Source of the DNA: Candidatus Poribacteria bacterium
Lineage (GTDB): Bacteria; Poribacteria; WGA-4E; WGA-3G
Length of the DNA: 64,000 bases
Reading direction: 5' to 3'
NCBI GenBank assembly: GCA_003635315.1
Contig: PYJD01000023.1
Span: forward strand, 260,502 to 324,501
Each line of letters opens with the position of its first letter. The first letter of the stretch is position 1. Under the pieces are notes generated by a model. It was given only the letters and a program-made list of their open reading frames with translations, was not told the DNA's origin and searched no databases. Made by a program: the position numbers and the translations under genes. Below, piece after piece: positions 45,598-53,711 of the stretch.

Positions 45598-46440
45598 TTA
45601 ATCAGTTAAACATATACAAGTCAAACTTCGTTCAGCATAGGTTTGCAATCCATCCTGTGGGAATTCATGTAGATACCCAACGGGGGAACATACCACTCTA
45701 AGATTATTAATAACTTGATCTACAGTTTCATGTAAATGCCCAAAAAAGACATGAGTGATAAGGGATTCCTTTAAACATATTTCTCCTATTCCTTTACTTC
45801 CCATAAATGCATGAAAATAATCATTGGACAATACCCCACGGTACTGCATACATTGACGAAAAGGAACATGGTGCGATACTACTACTATTCTCTCTACCTT
45901 ATCAACAATAGATACTATTTGACTTGTAAGATGCTTCTCAAACTTTTTGGCAATTGCTTGATCGGTGTCCTCCCAATTGGCAAAACGTTTATCATTCCAA
46001 ATTCTTCCATTAAATTGTTTCTTTTCATATTGCTCTATAGATAGGTTAAATTCTTTTGGGGCAAATGAATAGTCGTACCAACCAATTGTTCCACAGAAAC
46101 CGACATTATCTCGTATATACGGTTTATCTATCAACGAATGAAAATCGTGATCTTGACAGATTTCAGAAATAATCCCACATTTCTGAGTGCTGGTCATCCC
46201 TCCATCTTTATTCACCCAAATGTCGTGATTACCTGGAACGAATAACTTAGGACATTCTAATTTAATATTATTAAATTGATCTAATATATCGTAGAACTCA
46301 GTTAGACTTGCGGATATATCTCCCGCAAGAATAAAGGCATCAACTTCTGCATCTTCAATTACAGAGATAAGAAATGGAATTAGTTCTTTGTTTGCTTCTG
46401 TTGCATCTGTGTGTAGGTCAGAAACTAATCCAATTTTCAT
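45598..46440 (-). CDS. Calcineurin-like metallophosphoesterase
   Basis: This 280-residue phosphoesterase has all five metal-binding blocks. They are SDLHTD at the start, LAGDISASL, VPGNHDIWVN, VVSHHVPF and FFGHLHETVD. These chelate two metal ions in calcineurin-type enzymes that act on phosphomonoesters, nucleotides or cAMP. Its substrate is unknown. The start at ATG 46440 has no strong ribosome site. Confidence 0.85.
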   Translation of the reverse strand: MKIGLVSDLHTDATEANKELIPFLISVIEDAEVDAFILAGDISASLTEFYDILDQFNNIKLECPKLFVPGNHDIWVNKDGGMTSTQKCGIISEICQDHDFHSLIDKPYIRDNVGFCGTIGWYDYSFAPKEFNLSIEQYEKKQFNGRIWNDKRFANWEDTDQAIAKKFEKHLTSQIVSIVDKVERIVVVSHHVPFRQCMQYRGVLSNDYFHAFMGSKGIGEICLKESLITHVFFGHLHETVDQVINNLRVVCSPVGYLHEFPQDGLQTYAERSLTCICLTD

Positions 46441-46508
46441 TTCTATTGATCGAAATAACGAGCACTCCGCAGGACACTATTCCCTATTGTCAAGATACTC
46501 TTTGTCTG

Positions 46509-47948
46509 TTAATTAGGTGTTTCATTAGTATTATGTAATGAGAGACTGTTGAATACCTCATCCAGAAATATACGAATTGCCGAATCATCTTCTTGAAAAC
46601 GATCACGTTGCCGTTCAAGCGCGATTAAGGAAGGTCTATCACCTATTTTTGCTATTGCATCTACAAGAGTTAATTGTATTGCAGGATCATCAGTTGATTC
46701 CAATGTTTTTATCAAAAAGTCTCTGGCGATTTGTCCCCCGATTGTTCCCAAAGAGGAAACAATTATATCTTTTCCAGCATCGTCTGCTTCATGATAGACT
46801 AAAATGAGTGAATCAACCGATGGATTACCAATACGGCTTAGTCCTAATCCTGCTTGAAAACGTATCCCGGGTATTTCGTTGTTATCAATTAGAACATTTA
46901 TTAATGGTTGAATAGAGGTTTCTGGCTTAAGAATACCGATAATTGATAAACAGGCTCTACGTATTTCCTGATCAGGTTCTGTGGATAGTTGTATATGTTT
47001 TTCTGCTACTTCAACGAGTTCGCCATCATTCACCTGTTTGTATAACTGGTCTGATCTACGACGAAATTGTATACCGAATGGGGCTTCAAGCGTTGCTGTT
47101 TTTGCAATCGGATCAATCATTATAAGTCCAAGAATTTCAGCTGATTCACGTAGTTTAAGATCAAGACTATCAACGGGCAATTGGTTTACATTCTGTTCGC
47201 GATATATTGTAAAAAGTGGATTAAGACCACTTAAAATTACAAGCTTTTCCAGACTCTTAACTGCAGATTTTCGTAAAGATAACTCAGGATTGTTTTCCAA
47301 TATATCAATCAAAGGATTCACGGCTCTGGCATCACCTAAATTTCCAAGTGCAGTAATTGATGCTATTTTTACACCGATCAGTTCTGAAGTCCTAAATTTA
47401 ACTTCAGTATTCATCTTAGCAAATTCTGTGATCGAATCCTTATAATCTGAAAGACTGAATATTTTCCTTTCGTCTTCAATTTTATCTATTATATCACCAA
47501 CTTTAATGTCCGGATTATTGGATGCTGGCGTTCCCGGTATTATATGCTTAATTTGAACTGTATTCTTATCGTCTACTTCAATTCCTACTTTATCGCCCAT
47601 CTGTCGAATAGCTATTCGAATTGGCGGTTTTTCTTTAATATACAGAAGTAAATTATTGTCTTTAGCTATTGCTTTTTTTATAGCACGTTTGAAGTCTGCT
47701 GAACTATTGATTGGATACTCGCCTATAATATATGAAATTAGTTCTCCTTCTAATAGATCTGCCTTATTTGCAGGTCCATTCTGTGTAACATTCTTCACAA
47801 TGACGCCACTTGTAGACCAACGGTTTTCAAGATCTTTATCAAGTTGCTGGACCTCCATTTTTGTATAATCATCATAGTATGTGTTTTCGCAACCTAATAT
47901 CAAGAGAAGTGAAACAAAGTACAATATTATAGGTATATACCTATGCAT
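46509..47948 (-). CDS. Lipoprotein with PDZ domains and HEAT repeats
   Basis: From ATG 47948 (AAAGGA 7 nt upstream) the protein is 479 residues; a frame from 47987 is longer but has no ribosome site. The lipobox LLILGC gives Cys20. One PDZ domain covers about 35-95 (GVIVKNVTQNGPANKADLLEGE). A second PDZ-like block follows (IKHIIPGTPASNNPDIKVGD). HEAT/armadillo repeats fill the rest (ASITALGNLGDARAVNPLIDIL). The next gene encodes another lipoprotein with HEAT repeats. It is likely a periplasmic scaffold; the partner is unknown. Confidence 0.8.
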   Translation of the reverse strand: MHRYIPIILYFVSLLLILGCENTYYDDYTKMEVQQLDKDLENRWSTSGVIVKNVTQNGPANKADLLEGELISYIIGEYPINSSADFKRAIKKAIAKDNNLLLYIKEKPPIRIAIRQMGDKVGIEVDDKNTVQIKHIIPGTPASNNPDIKVGDIIDKIEDERKIFSLSDYKDSITEFAKMNTEVKFRTSELIGVKIASITALGNLGDARAVNPLIDILENNPELSLRKSAVKSLEKLVILSGLNPLFTIYREQNVNQLPVDSLDLKLRESAEILGLIMIDPIAKTATLEAPFGIQFRRRSDQLYKQVNDGELVEVAEKHIQLSTEPDQEIRRACLSIIGILKPETSIQPLINVLIDNNEIPGIRFQAGLGLSRIGNPSVDSLILVYHEADDAGKDIIVSSLGTIGGQIARDFLIKTLESTDDPAIQLTLVDAIAKIGDRPSLIALERQRDRFQEDDSAIRIFLDEVFNSLSLHNTNETPN

Positions 47949-48010
47949 CAATGATCCTTTCAAAATGAATGTTTTACGTAATTTCATTGAAATATATCTA
48001 AGTTTGTTGA

Positions 48011-48898
48011 TTAATTCTGAAAATTTACAACTACTTCACGACTACTTTTCTCTTCTAATGCATCCAAAAGGGGTTGTACAGCTTTTTCATCACCAAGTGT
48101 TGATAATGCCCGAATTGCATCTACCCTTAGAGATGATCCTTTATTCTGAGTAATTTTCACAAGTTCAGGAACAGCCTTTCCACCAATTTTTCCAAGGGCA
48201 GCAACTGCCAATTGACGTACTTCTGGTTCTTCACGATCTGATTGACGTTTTGCTGAACCTGAATCTATTATAGTAGCAAGGACAGGTATAGCATCTTCAC
48301 TTCCAATTTCTCCTAACGCTTTTACCACATTTAGACGTGTCCCCATCTGTTTATGTTTTAATAGTTCTATCAACAAGGGTACAATTGTAGATGGATCTGA
48401 TTTACCAATATTTGCCATTACCCAATGTGCATCATGTCGATCTCTATTGTCATTTGACTTAATTGCTTTTTCAAGTTGCTTTAGGAGTTGTTTTCGATCC
48501 CCCTGTTGGTAAACAAGAGTTAGTGCTTCTAATGCAGCATTCTGTACATTTACATCATCGTCCCTGAGTGTGTCGAATATCAATATTTCAAGATATTCTG
48601 AGGGATCTTCTTGATATGCCTTATACATATGCTGTCCACGTTTGGCAATAGATGCATTGTTCCAGTCTGATTGATTAATGTCGTAATACTCTTGTGAATC
48701 GTAAAACCCAAGTAGATAATGAGCTTCGGCATTATTATTCTCTATATCTATTGCCAGTTTAAATTCACGAACTGCGCGTTCTTCTTTACGACGTTTATCA
48801 GATTTTATTAACTCTTTTCCTTTAGCAAGGTGCTCATTTTGATTTCCACACCCCAGTATAAATACTATAAGTCCAATTAATAGACATGCTCTTCTCAT
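48011..48898 (-). CDS. HEAT-repeat lipoprotein with N-terminal TPR
   Basis: A 295-residue protein from ATG 48898 (AGGTG about 8 nt upstream). The lipobox FILGC gives Cys17. A TPR-like stretch (REFKLAIDIENNNAEAHYLLGFYDS) is followed by HEAT repeats from about 100 onward (VNVQNAALEALTLVYQQ, LNVVKALGEIGSEDAIPVL, RVDAIRALSTLGDEKAVQPL). It sits 62 bp from the PDZ-HEAT lipoprotein gene in the same direction, so the two proteins probably work together in the periplasm or at the outer membrane. Confidence 0.8.
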   Translation of the reverse strand: MRRACLLIGLIVFILGCGNQNEHLAKGKELIKSDKRRKEERAVREFKLAIDIENNNAEAHYLLGFYDSQEYYDINQSDWNNASIAKRGQHMYKAYQEDPSEYLEILIFDTLRDDDVNVQNAALEALTLVYQQGDRKQLLKQLEKAIKSNDNRDRHDAHWVMANIGKSDPSTIVPLLIELLKHKQMGTRLNVVKALGEIGSEDAIPVLATIIDSGSAKRQSDREEPEVRQLAVAALGKIGGKAVPELVKITQNKGSSLRVDAIRALSTLGDEKAVQPLLDALEEKSSREVVVNFQN

Positions 48899-48959
48899 AA
48901 TACACACCTGTTTCTGTATAACAATACTCAGATATTATCTAATTCCAGTTTAATCTACT

Positions 48960-49529
48960 TTAATTTTCGTTTAATAAACTTTGCTGTTCTGGTTCAGGAG
49001 CATCTTCCTGTTCCTGTTCTTGTTCTTGTTCATCTGTTTCATCTACTGGTACATCATCTTCAATGTCAGGTTCAACACCATCATCTGACAGAGGTTTTTC
49101 TAAAATGACAATCGGTTTTTCAGAAAATCCCCATCCCTTATATCTCTGTATCACATGATTATCTGTGGAATTGAGTTCTATTTCAAGTGTATTCAAACCT
49201 TCAGCCTTTGCTGCTGATTCTGCTGCTGCAATTAGGTGGTCAGCCACACCTAAGGATCGAAACGGTCCAAAGACAACAAGATTACAAATCTGACCTGTTC
49301 CTTGATTCGTTGGATGATGTTCAACTGAAATATTTCCAACAGCATAGCCACTTGAATCTGCCACCAATCGAATAGTATTGTTGTCATCCGATAGATCTGC
49401 TTGTAATTCCTCCATAACCTGTTCTTTACTTTTATCTGGAAAACAGTACGTTTGTAAATTGGCAGCATCCTTCTCATTGGCTGTTCTAACCTGTAATTTT
49501 CCTATCAGATCAAAATCTTTATTATCCAT
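48960..49529 (-). CDS. GNAT acetyltransferase with acidic C-terminal tail
   Basis: From ATG 49529 (GGAGG 6 nt upstream) the protein is 189 residues. Residues about 10-150 form a GNAT fold: the acetyl-CoA loop region reads LVVFGPFRSLGVADHLIAAAE and the later strand is LEIELNSTDNHVIQRYKGWGF. The last 40 residues are almost all Asp, Glu, Gln and Pro (DEQEQEQEQEDAPEPEQQ). Such a tail is unusual for GNATs and may bind a basic or nucleic-acid-bound partner. It lies just downstream of the Ski2-like helicase gene, in the same direction. The substrate is unknown. Confidence 0.78.
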   Translation of the reverse strand: MDNKDFDLIGKLQVRTANEKDAANLQTYCFPDKSKEQVMEELQADLSDDNNTIRLVADSSGYAVGNISVEHHPTNQGTGQICNLVVFGPFRSLGVADHLIAAAESAAKAEGLNTLEIELNSTDNHVIQRYKGWGFSEKPIVILEKPLSDDGVEPDIEDDVPVDETDEQEQEQEQEDAPEPEQQSLLNEN

Positions 49530-49592
49530 ATTCACCTCCAAGATCTCTTAATACAGAAATTCGGTTTATATCATCTTATGGTTTATATCATC

Positions 49593-52049
49593 TTATATAA
49601 TTGAATTTTCCAATGTTTCGGTTGTATCAGTGTTTTCTAAAGTTAGTTCTAAATCCTGTTCTTGTCCAATTCTTAGTTGTCGTTCAGCATCTACTATATC
49701 ACGATTTATCTTACCAATACATCTATTTAGTTTTTCAGTTAATGTGGTGTGTCCTGCCATCGACCTACGAATCTGCCGTAGTTGGTCTATAACCAATCTG
49801 AAAGATCTAACAAAATCTCCATCATCTATATCTGCATATTCGGGTAATTTATCGAATGAACACCCACCACTCCAAGCCAACATAGCAGTACATAAACGTG
49901 TTTCCAAATGTGGAACTAATTCTGCCACATTTAGTTTGTCTTCTAATTTACGAATATATATTATTTCTTCTGTAGCAGCTTCAAGAATAGATAACATCCT
50001 TGTGTCTTTAAGTTTCTTGAAGTATCCATCTTTCCGAGGTTCTGAGACAATCGTTATCATGAGACAATTGATTTCATCCTCTGTCATCCGTTCAAAAAAA
50101 CCACTATACAATAATTGGGTTAATTGAAGTTCGTATCCGTAAATATGTGAAGCAGTGTTTCCTCGAGGAAGGATGGTTTCAGATTCTATATAACCAAGGG
50201 ACTCAAGTACTTTGAGGCGTGCACCGATTTGGTCCTGATGATAGCTTTCTAAAGATGTCTGTTTCTTCTTTAAATTTGATATATACTGTTCCTGTTTCCG
50301 AATTCCTTGATACCTACCTAAACACTGTTTTCGTTGTTGACATTGACTACAAAGGTTTTTAGAAAGATCACTCTGCAATCTTTTCATCTTATAATTAATT
50401 GGTCCAATTTTCTTTTTTCTTTCTTTTTTTCCTGTCTTACCTCTTGGTAATCGTGATTTTAACGTTGTTAATTCTACATACAATCTTTGAAGCGAATCAT
50501 CCGTATTTCGTTTTTGTCTATAGTATCCTTCTATCTGTCGCATTGCATCAATATTATCATGGATACAGATAGGGAGTGGTAATTGTTCTCGTTGACAATC
50601 TTGTTGGTCAATCTGTTTTCTTATATCTTCAATTCTTTTATAATTTTGGTGGTTGCTAAGACTCATCGTATAGACATCATAAATACCTTCACCGAATTTT
50701 TCATACAAATTCAGAATACTTGAATAGGATAAATTAAACTGGCTGTTGATGGGTTCTATTGTTTTTGAAACTGCTTTATTTACTTCATGAAAAGTCGCAT
50801 AAGTAGGTTCAATTTGTGAATAAACATAACCGATTCTGTCAATTCCTCGTCTACCTGCCCTTCCTGCCATCTGGTGATATTCACGAGCCTTAAGATAACG
50901 AAAATTGACACCATCAAATTTTTCAAGACTATCAAATACAACTGTGCACGCAGGCATATTAATTCCAACTGCAAATGTCTCTGTTGTAAATAATAATTGG
51001 ATTAAACCTGATGTAAATAGCCTTTCAACAACTTCTTTCAGAGTAGGTAACATGCCTGCATGGTGATATGCAATACCGCATTGAATTAAATCACGAAATT
51101 CTTCAATTTTCTTCTCTTCAACAATATCATACTGTCTACACAGAGTATCAAATTTATTTAAAATCAACTCTCTTTTATTATCATCAAGAAAATTAGGTTC
51201 ACTTAATGTAGAAAAATAATGTGCGTTGCTCTCACATCTCTTACGACTAAAACAGAAATATAAACAGGGTAGCCTTTTCTCCTGATGTAAGTATGGGATT
51301 AGTTCTGTCTGAACAATGCCTTTTGGAATAGCATTGTTATTTTCATCTTTGTCTTTCCATTTGTTATCATTTGTTTTTTTCGACTTACTATTATAGTACT
51401 TTTTCTTACGACTATTCTTCTTAGCAATTCTTTGTAAATCTTTAAGATCTTCTATCTTTCCTATGCCAAACCCTTGATAGTAAAGACTATGTTCTAATGG
51501 AACAGGTCGTTCTAATTCCTCTACAACTTTGATATCTATATCCCTTACACTTTGCATCCAATCAGCAAAAGATTGAATATTGGGTATCGTTGCACTAAGA
51601 CTTACAAATTTGATATGTTGTGGCGCAAAGATTATACTCTCTTCCCAAACAGTACCACGTTCAATATCATTAATATAGTGTATTTCGTCAAAAATTACAT
51701 AGGATACATCTTGTAGTCTTGTAATATCATCAAAGATCGTATATCTAAATATCTCTGTGGTCATTAATAAGATTTGGGCATAAGGATTTATAACAACATC
51801 ACCGGTAACAATACCGATTCTATCACCATATAATGATTGAAAATCTCTGTACTTTTGGTTGCTTAAGGCTTTAATTGGGGCTGTGTAGATAACACGATTG
51901 TTAGTTTGGAGACATTTTTCAACAGCATATTCTGCAATAACTGTTTTTCCGGCTCCGGTTGGGGCAGTCACTATCACCGATATATCAAGATTAATCGCTT
52001 CAATTGCTTCCACTTGAAACGGATCAAGATTGAATCCTTTGTATTGCAT
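49593..52049 (-). CDS. Ski2-like DExH RNA helicase
   Basis: An 818-residue superfamily-2 helicase starting at ATG 52049 (GGAG 6 nt upstream); a longer frame from 52076 has none. Motifs in order: Walker A TAPTGAGKT (29-36), Ia YTAPIKALSNQKYRDF, II DEIH (121-124), III SATIPN, and VI QMAGRAGRRG. A zinc-like cysteine cluster CSQCQQRKQC lies in the middle, and a helical DSHCT-like domain fills the C-terminus. It resembles the bacterial Ski2/Mtr4-type helicases (COG4581). The role would be RNA unwinding in processing or decay. The neighbour downstream is the acidic-tailed GNAT. Confidence 0.88.
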   Translation of the reverse strand: MQYKGFNLDPFQVEAIEAINLDISVIVTAPTGAGKTVIAEYAVEKCLQTNNRVIYTAPIKALSNQKYRDFQSLYGDRIGIVTGDVVINPYAQILLMTTEIFRYTIFDDITRLQDVSYVIFDEIHYINDIERGTVWEESIIFAPQHIKFVSLSATIPNIQSFADWMQSVRDIDIKVVEELERPVPLEHSLYYQGFGIGKIEDLKDLQRIAKKNSRKKKYYNSKSKKTNDNKWKDKDENNNAIPKGIVQTELIPYLHQEKRLPCLYFCFSRKRCESNAHYFSTLSEPNFLDDNKRELILNKFDTLCRQYDIVEEKKIEEFRDLIQCGIAYHHAGMLPTLKEVVERLFTSGLIQLLFTTETFAVGINMPACTVVFDSLEKFDGVNFRYLKAREYHQMAGRAGRRGIDRIGYVYSQIEPTYATFHEVNKAVSKTIEPINSQFNLSYSSILNLYEKFGEGIYDVYTMSLSNHQNYKRIEDIRKQIDQQDCQREQLPLPICIHDNIDAMRQIEGYYRQKRNTDDSLQRLYVELTTLKSRLPRGKTGKKERKKKIGPINYKMKRLQSDLSKNLCSQCQQRKQCLGRYQGIRKQEQYISNLKKKQTSLESYHQDQIGARLKVLESLGYIESETILPRGNTASHIYGYELQLTQLLYSGFFERMTEDEINCLMITIVSEPRKDGYFKKLKDTRMLSILEAATEEIIYIRKLEDKLNVAELVPHLETRLCTAMLAWSGGCSFDKLPEYADIDDGDFVRSFRLVIDQLRQIRRSMAGHTTLTEKLNRCIGKINRDIVDAERQLRIGQEQDLELTLENTDTTETLENSII

Positions 52050-52212
52050 TAATACTCCGTTAATTAAAAATATCAATATTAAGTATATCTAATCAAAGAC
52101 AAATTGTCAAGACTGATAATAGTTTAGATTGGGTTATTAATAATTGTTTTGTTTGTATAACAGGATGGGCGGATGTGTTTGACTGTGTTAACAACCACCA
52201 GAATAAAATGGG

Positions 52213-52242
52213 TTGACATTCAACTCAATAATATGTTATAAT
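52213..52242 (+). promoter_or_regulatory. Consensus sigma-70 promoter of the XRE gene
   Basis: TTGACA (52213-52218), an 18-bp spacer and TATAAT (52237-52242). Both elements are perfect matches. It lies 46 bp before the XRE start and would produce a leader of about 38 nt. It may be overlapped by the XRE protein's own operator. Confidence 0.75.
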
Positions 52243-52287
52243 TTATTTCAAATACTACATACGGGGTACAACATACGGTGGAAAACA

Positions 52288-52632
52288 ATGAAAAACAAAA
52301 CATTCGGACATACGCTAAAAGAAATAAGACGTAGTAAAGATGTTACTCAACGTCAATTAGCAACAGCTGTGGGAGTTGATTTTTCTTACATCAGTAAGAT
52401 TGAAAATGATCGTATGCCACCACCCGCAGCAGACACTATCGTGAAGATATGTGAAGTACTCGGTGTACCTCCTGATGATTTGCTTGCTATGACAGGAAAG
52501 ATGCCAACACAGATAAAGGAAGCCATTAGTGAAAAACCCGCAGCACAAGAGTTTCTACGTGAAGCACAGAATATGACATTGACAGATGATGAATGGAGTA
52601 TTCTCACACAGCAACTTAAGAAATTACGGTAG
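52288..52632 (+). CDS. XRE-family regulator
   Basis: From ATG 52288 (GGTGG 7 nt upstream) the protein is 114 residues. The helix-turn-helix is at about 5-60: FGHTLKEIRRSKDVTQRQLA, then VDFSYISKIENDR and PDDLLAMTGKM. A short charged helical C-terminus follows. It matches small XRE repressors, often linked to ImmA/IrrE or toxin genes. The next gene is a coiled-coil protein on the same strand, 46 bp away, so the two form an operon from the strong promoter upstream. An autoregulator is likely. Confidence 0.8.
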   Translation: MKNKTFGHTLKEIRRSKDVTQRQLATAVGVDFSYISKIENDRMPPPAADTIVKICEVLGVPPDDLLAMTGKMPTQIKEAISEKPAAQEFLREAQNMTLTDDEWSILTQQLKKLR

Positions 52633-52678
52633 ATCACTATTTCTGCCAGAAATTAAGAGGGTCTAAGGAGAACAACTG

Positions 52679-53128
52679 ATGATGAATTCACAATGGAGAG
52701 CAGTCCAAAGTTTTCAAGATAATCAAAATCTTATTTCTGCTATAAATACTCTGTCAATTTATATTAAATTAGCATTGGCAGGACATGCGGATGTGAAAAG
52801 AGCAGAGGAAGTACCAAAGGCGAAGGAAACGTTATGCACTTTCCTAACTGAATTGAATTCTCAAGTGCATCGCTTTGAAGTAGAAAAGAAATCACTCTTA
52901 GGCGTAGATACGCGTAGACGGCAGTTTATAGAACACTTGATTGAAGCTAAGAATGAACTTCGAATTCATTCGCCATTTCTTCAGGAAAAGCTTTCATCTG
53001 TCAAAAACCTTTTGCATTCTGATACTGAAACCGATAAACAGGAAACTTTGCGTATGCTGGAAGAACTTCGAATGCTGCTTGAAGAACACATTGGAAGCGA
53101 TGTAGAACAACTTTTTGGCAATTTTTAA
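52679..53128 (+). CDS. Helical coiled-coil protein of unknown function
   Basis: A 149-residue, almost fully helical protein. Charged heptad-like stretches occur at about 35-80 and 115-140 (LRMLEELRMLLEEHIGSDVEQ). There is no signal peptide, membrane helix or family motif I recognise. ATG 52679 (or the next ATG) follows AAGGAG by 8 nt. It shares the promoter of the XRE gene, so it could be its partner, for example a sensor or toxin. That is only inferred from the operon. Confidence 0.6.
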   Translation: MMNSQWRAVQSFQDNQNLISAINTLSIYIKLALAGHADVKRAEEVPKAKETLCTFLTELNSQVHRFEVEKKSLLGVDTRRRQFIEHLIEAKNELRIHSPFLQEKLSSVKNLLHSDTETDKQETLRMLEELRMLLEEHIGSDVEQLFGNF

Positions 53129-53711
53129 GGGATTAATGATAAATCATTATCACCAAGAGAAACTTTTATACTTCCTCGCTACTATGAAGGAGTCCTGCTG
53201 TTCAAAGAAATGGTAGTAAGATGACATTTTATACCATTTCTAAGAAATATTATGACATATAAACACCATTCACCGTTGGGGATTTCAATACTTATTGTAG
53301 GTTGGGTTGAGGTACGAAACCCATAAGTGTCAACTTAAGGATCTTCTAATCAAATTTTATTGATTTCTACCATCTTGTAGGTCGGGTAGAGGAACGAAAC
53401 CCGACATGAGACGCTTATATATACAGGAAATGTTGAACTTCACCTACGATTCAACACAACCTACAAGTACCTGTAATCACTAAATTGATACCTATGGGGT
53501 AGAGGAACGAAACCCAACATGAGACGCTTTCAAATACTGAAAATGTTGCGTTTCAATTACGATTCATCCCACATCATGCAATAGACGCATGCCGCGGGGA
53601 TTCCCACGAGGACATGTAATCACTAAATTGACGCCTATGGGGAGAGTCACGAAACCCGACATTAAAAAGAATACTATCTCAACAAAAAACAGTTTTAATC
53701 AAAAGAGAATT
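53129..53711. other. Intergenic repeat region
   Basis: This 583-bp gap holds the repeat array (53231-53661) and no gene. The only frame crossing it (from 53589) reads through the repeat DNA into the secreted protein gene. I attribute that to chance and not to an N-terminal extension. Confidence 0.5.
53231..53661. repeat. ATACCA-type end plus degenerate array of GTCGGGT repeats
   Basis: The element starts with ACCATTTCTAAGAAATATTATG at 53234-53255, given here by its ends only. GTAG-headed units begin at 53297 (GTAG-GTTGGGTTGAGG) and 53377 (GTAG-GTCGGGT, ending GAAACCCGACAT at 53407). Degraded copies end at 53520 (CGAAACCCAACAT) and 53661 (CGAAACCCGACAT). The segment TGTAATCACTAAATTGA-CCTATGGGG is repeated at 53472 and 53615, a period of about 143 bp, so part of the array is a tandem duplication. 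Confidence 0.6.

Noticed and set aside
53589..53711. 41-residue N-terminal extension of the secreted protein
   Set aside because: The extension is read from repeat DNA and would bury the signal peptide that starts at ATG 53712.
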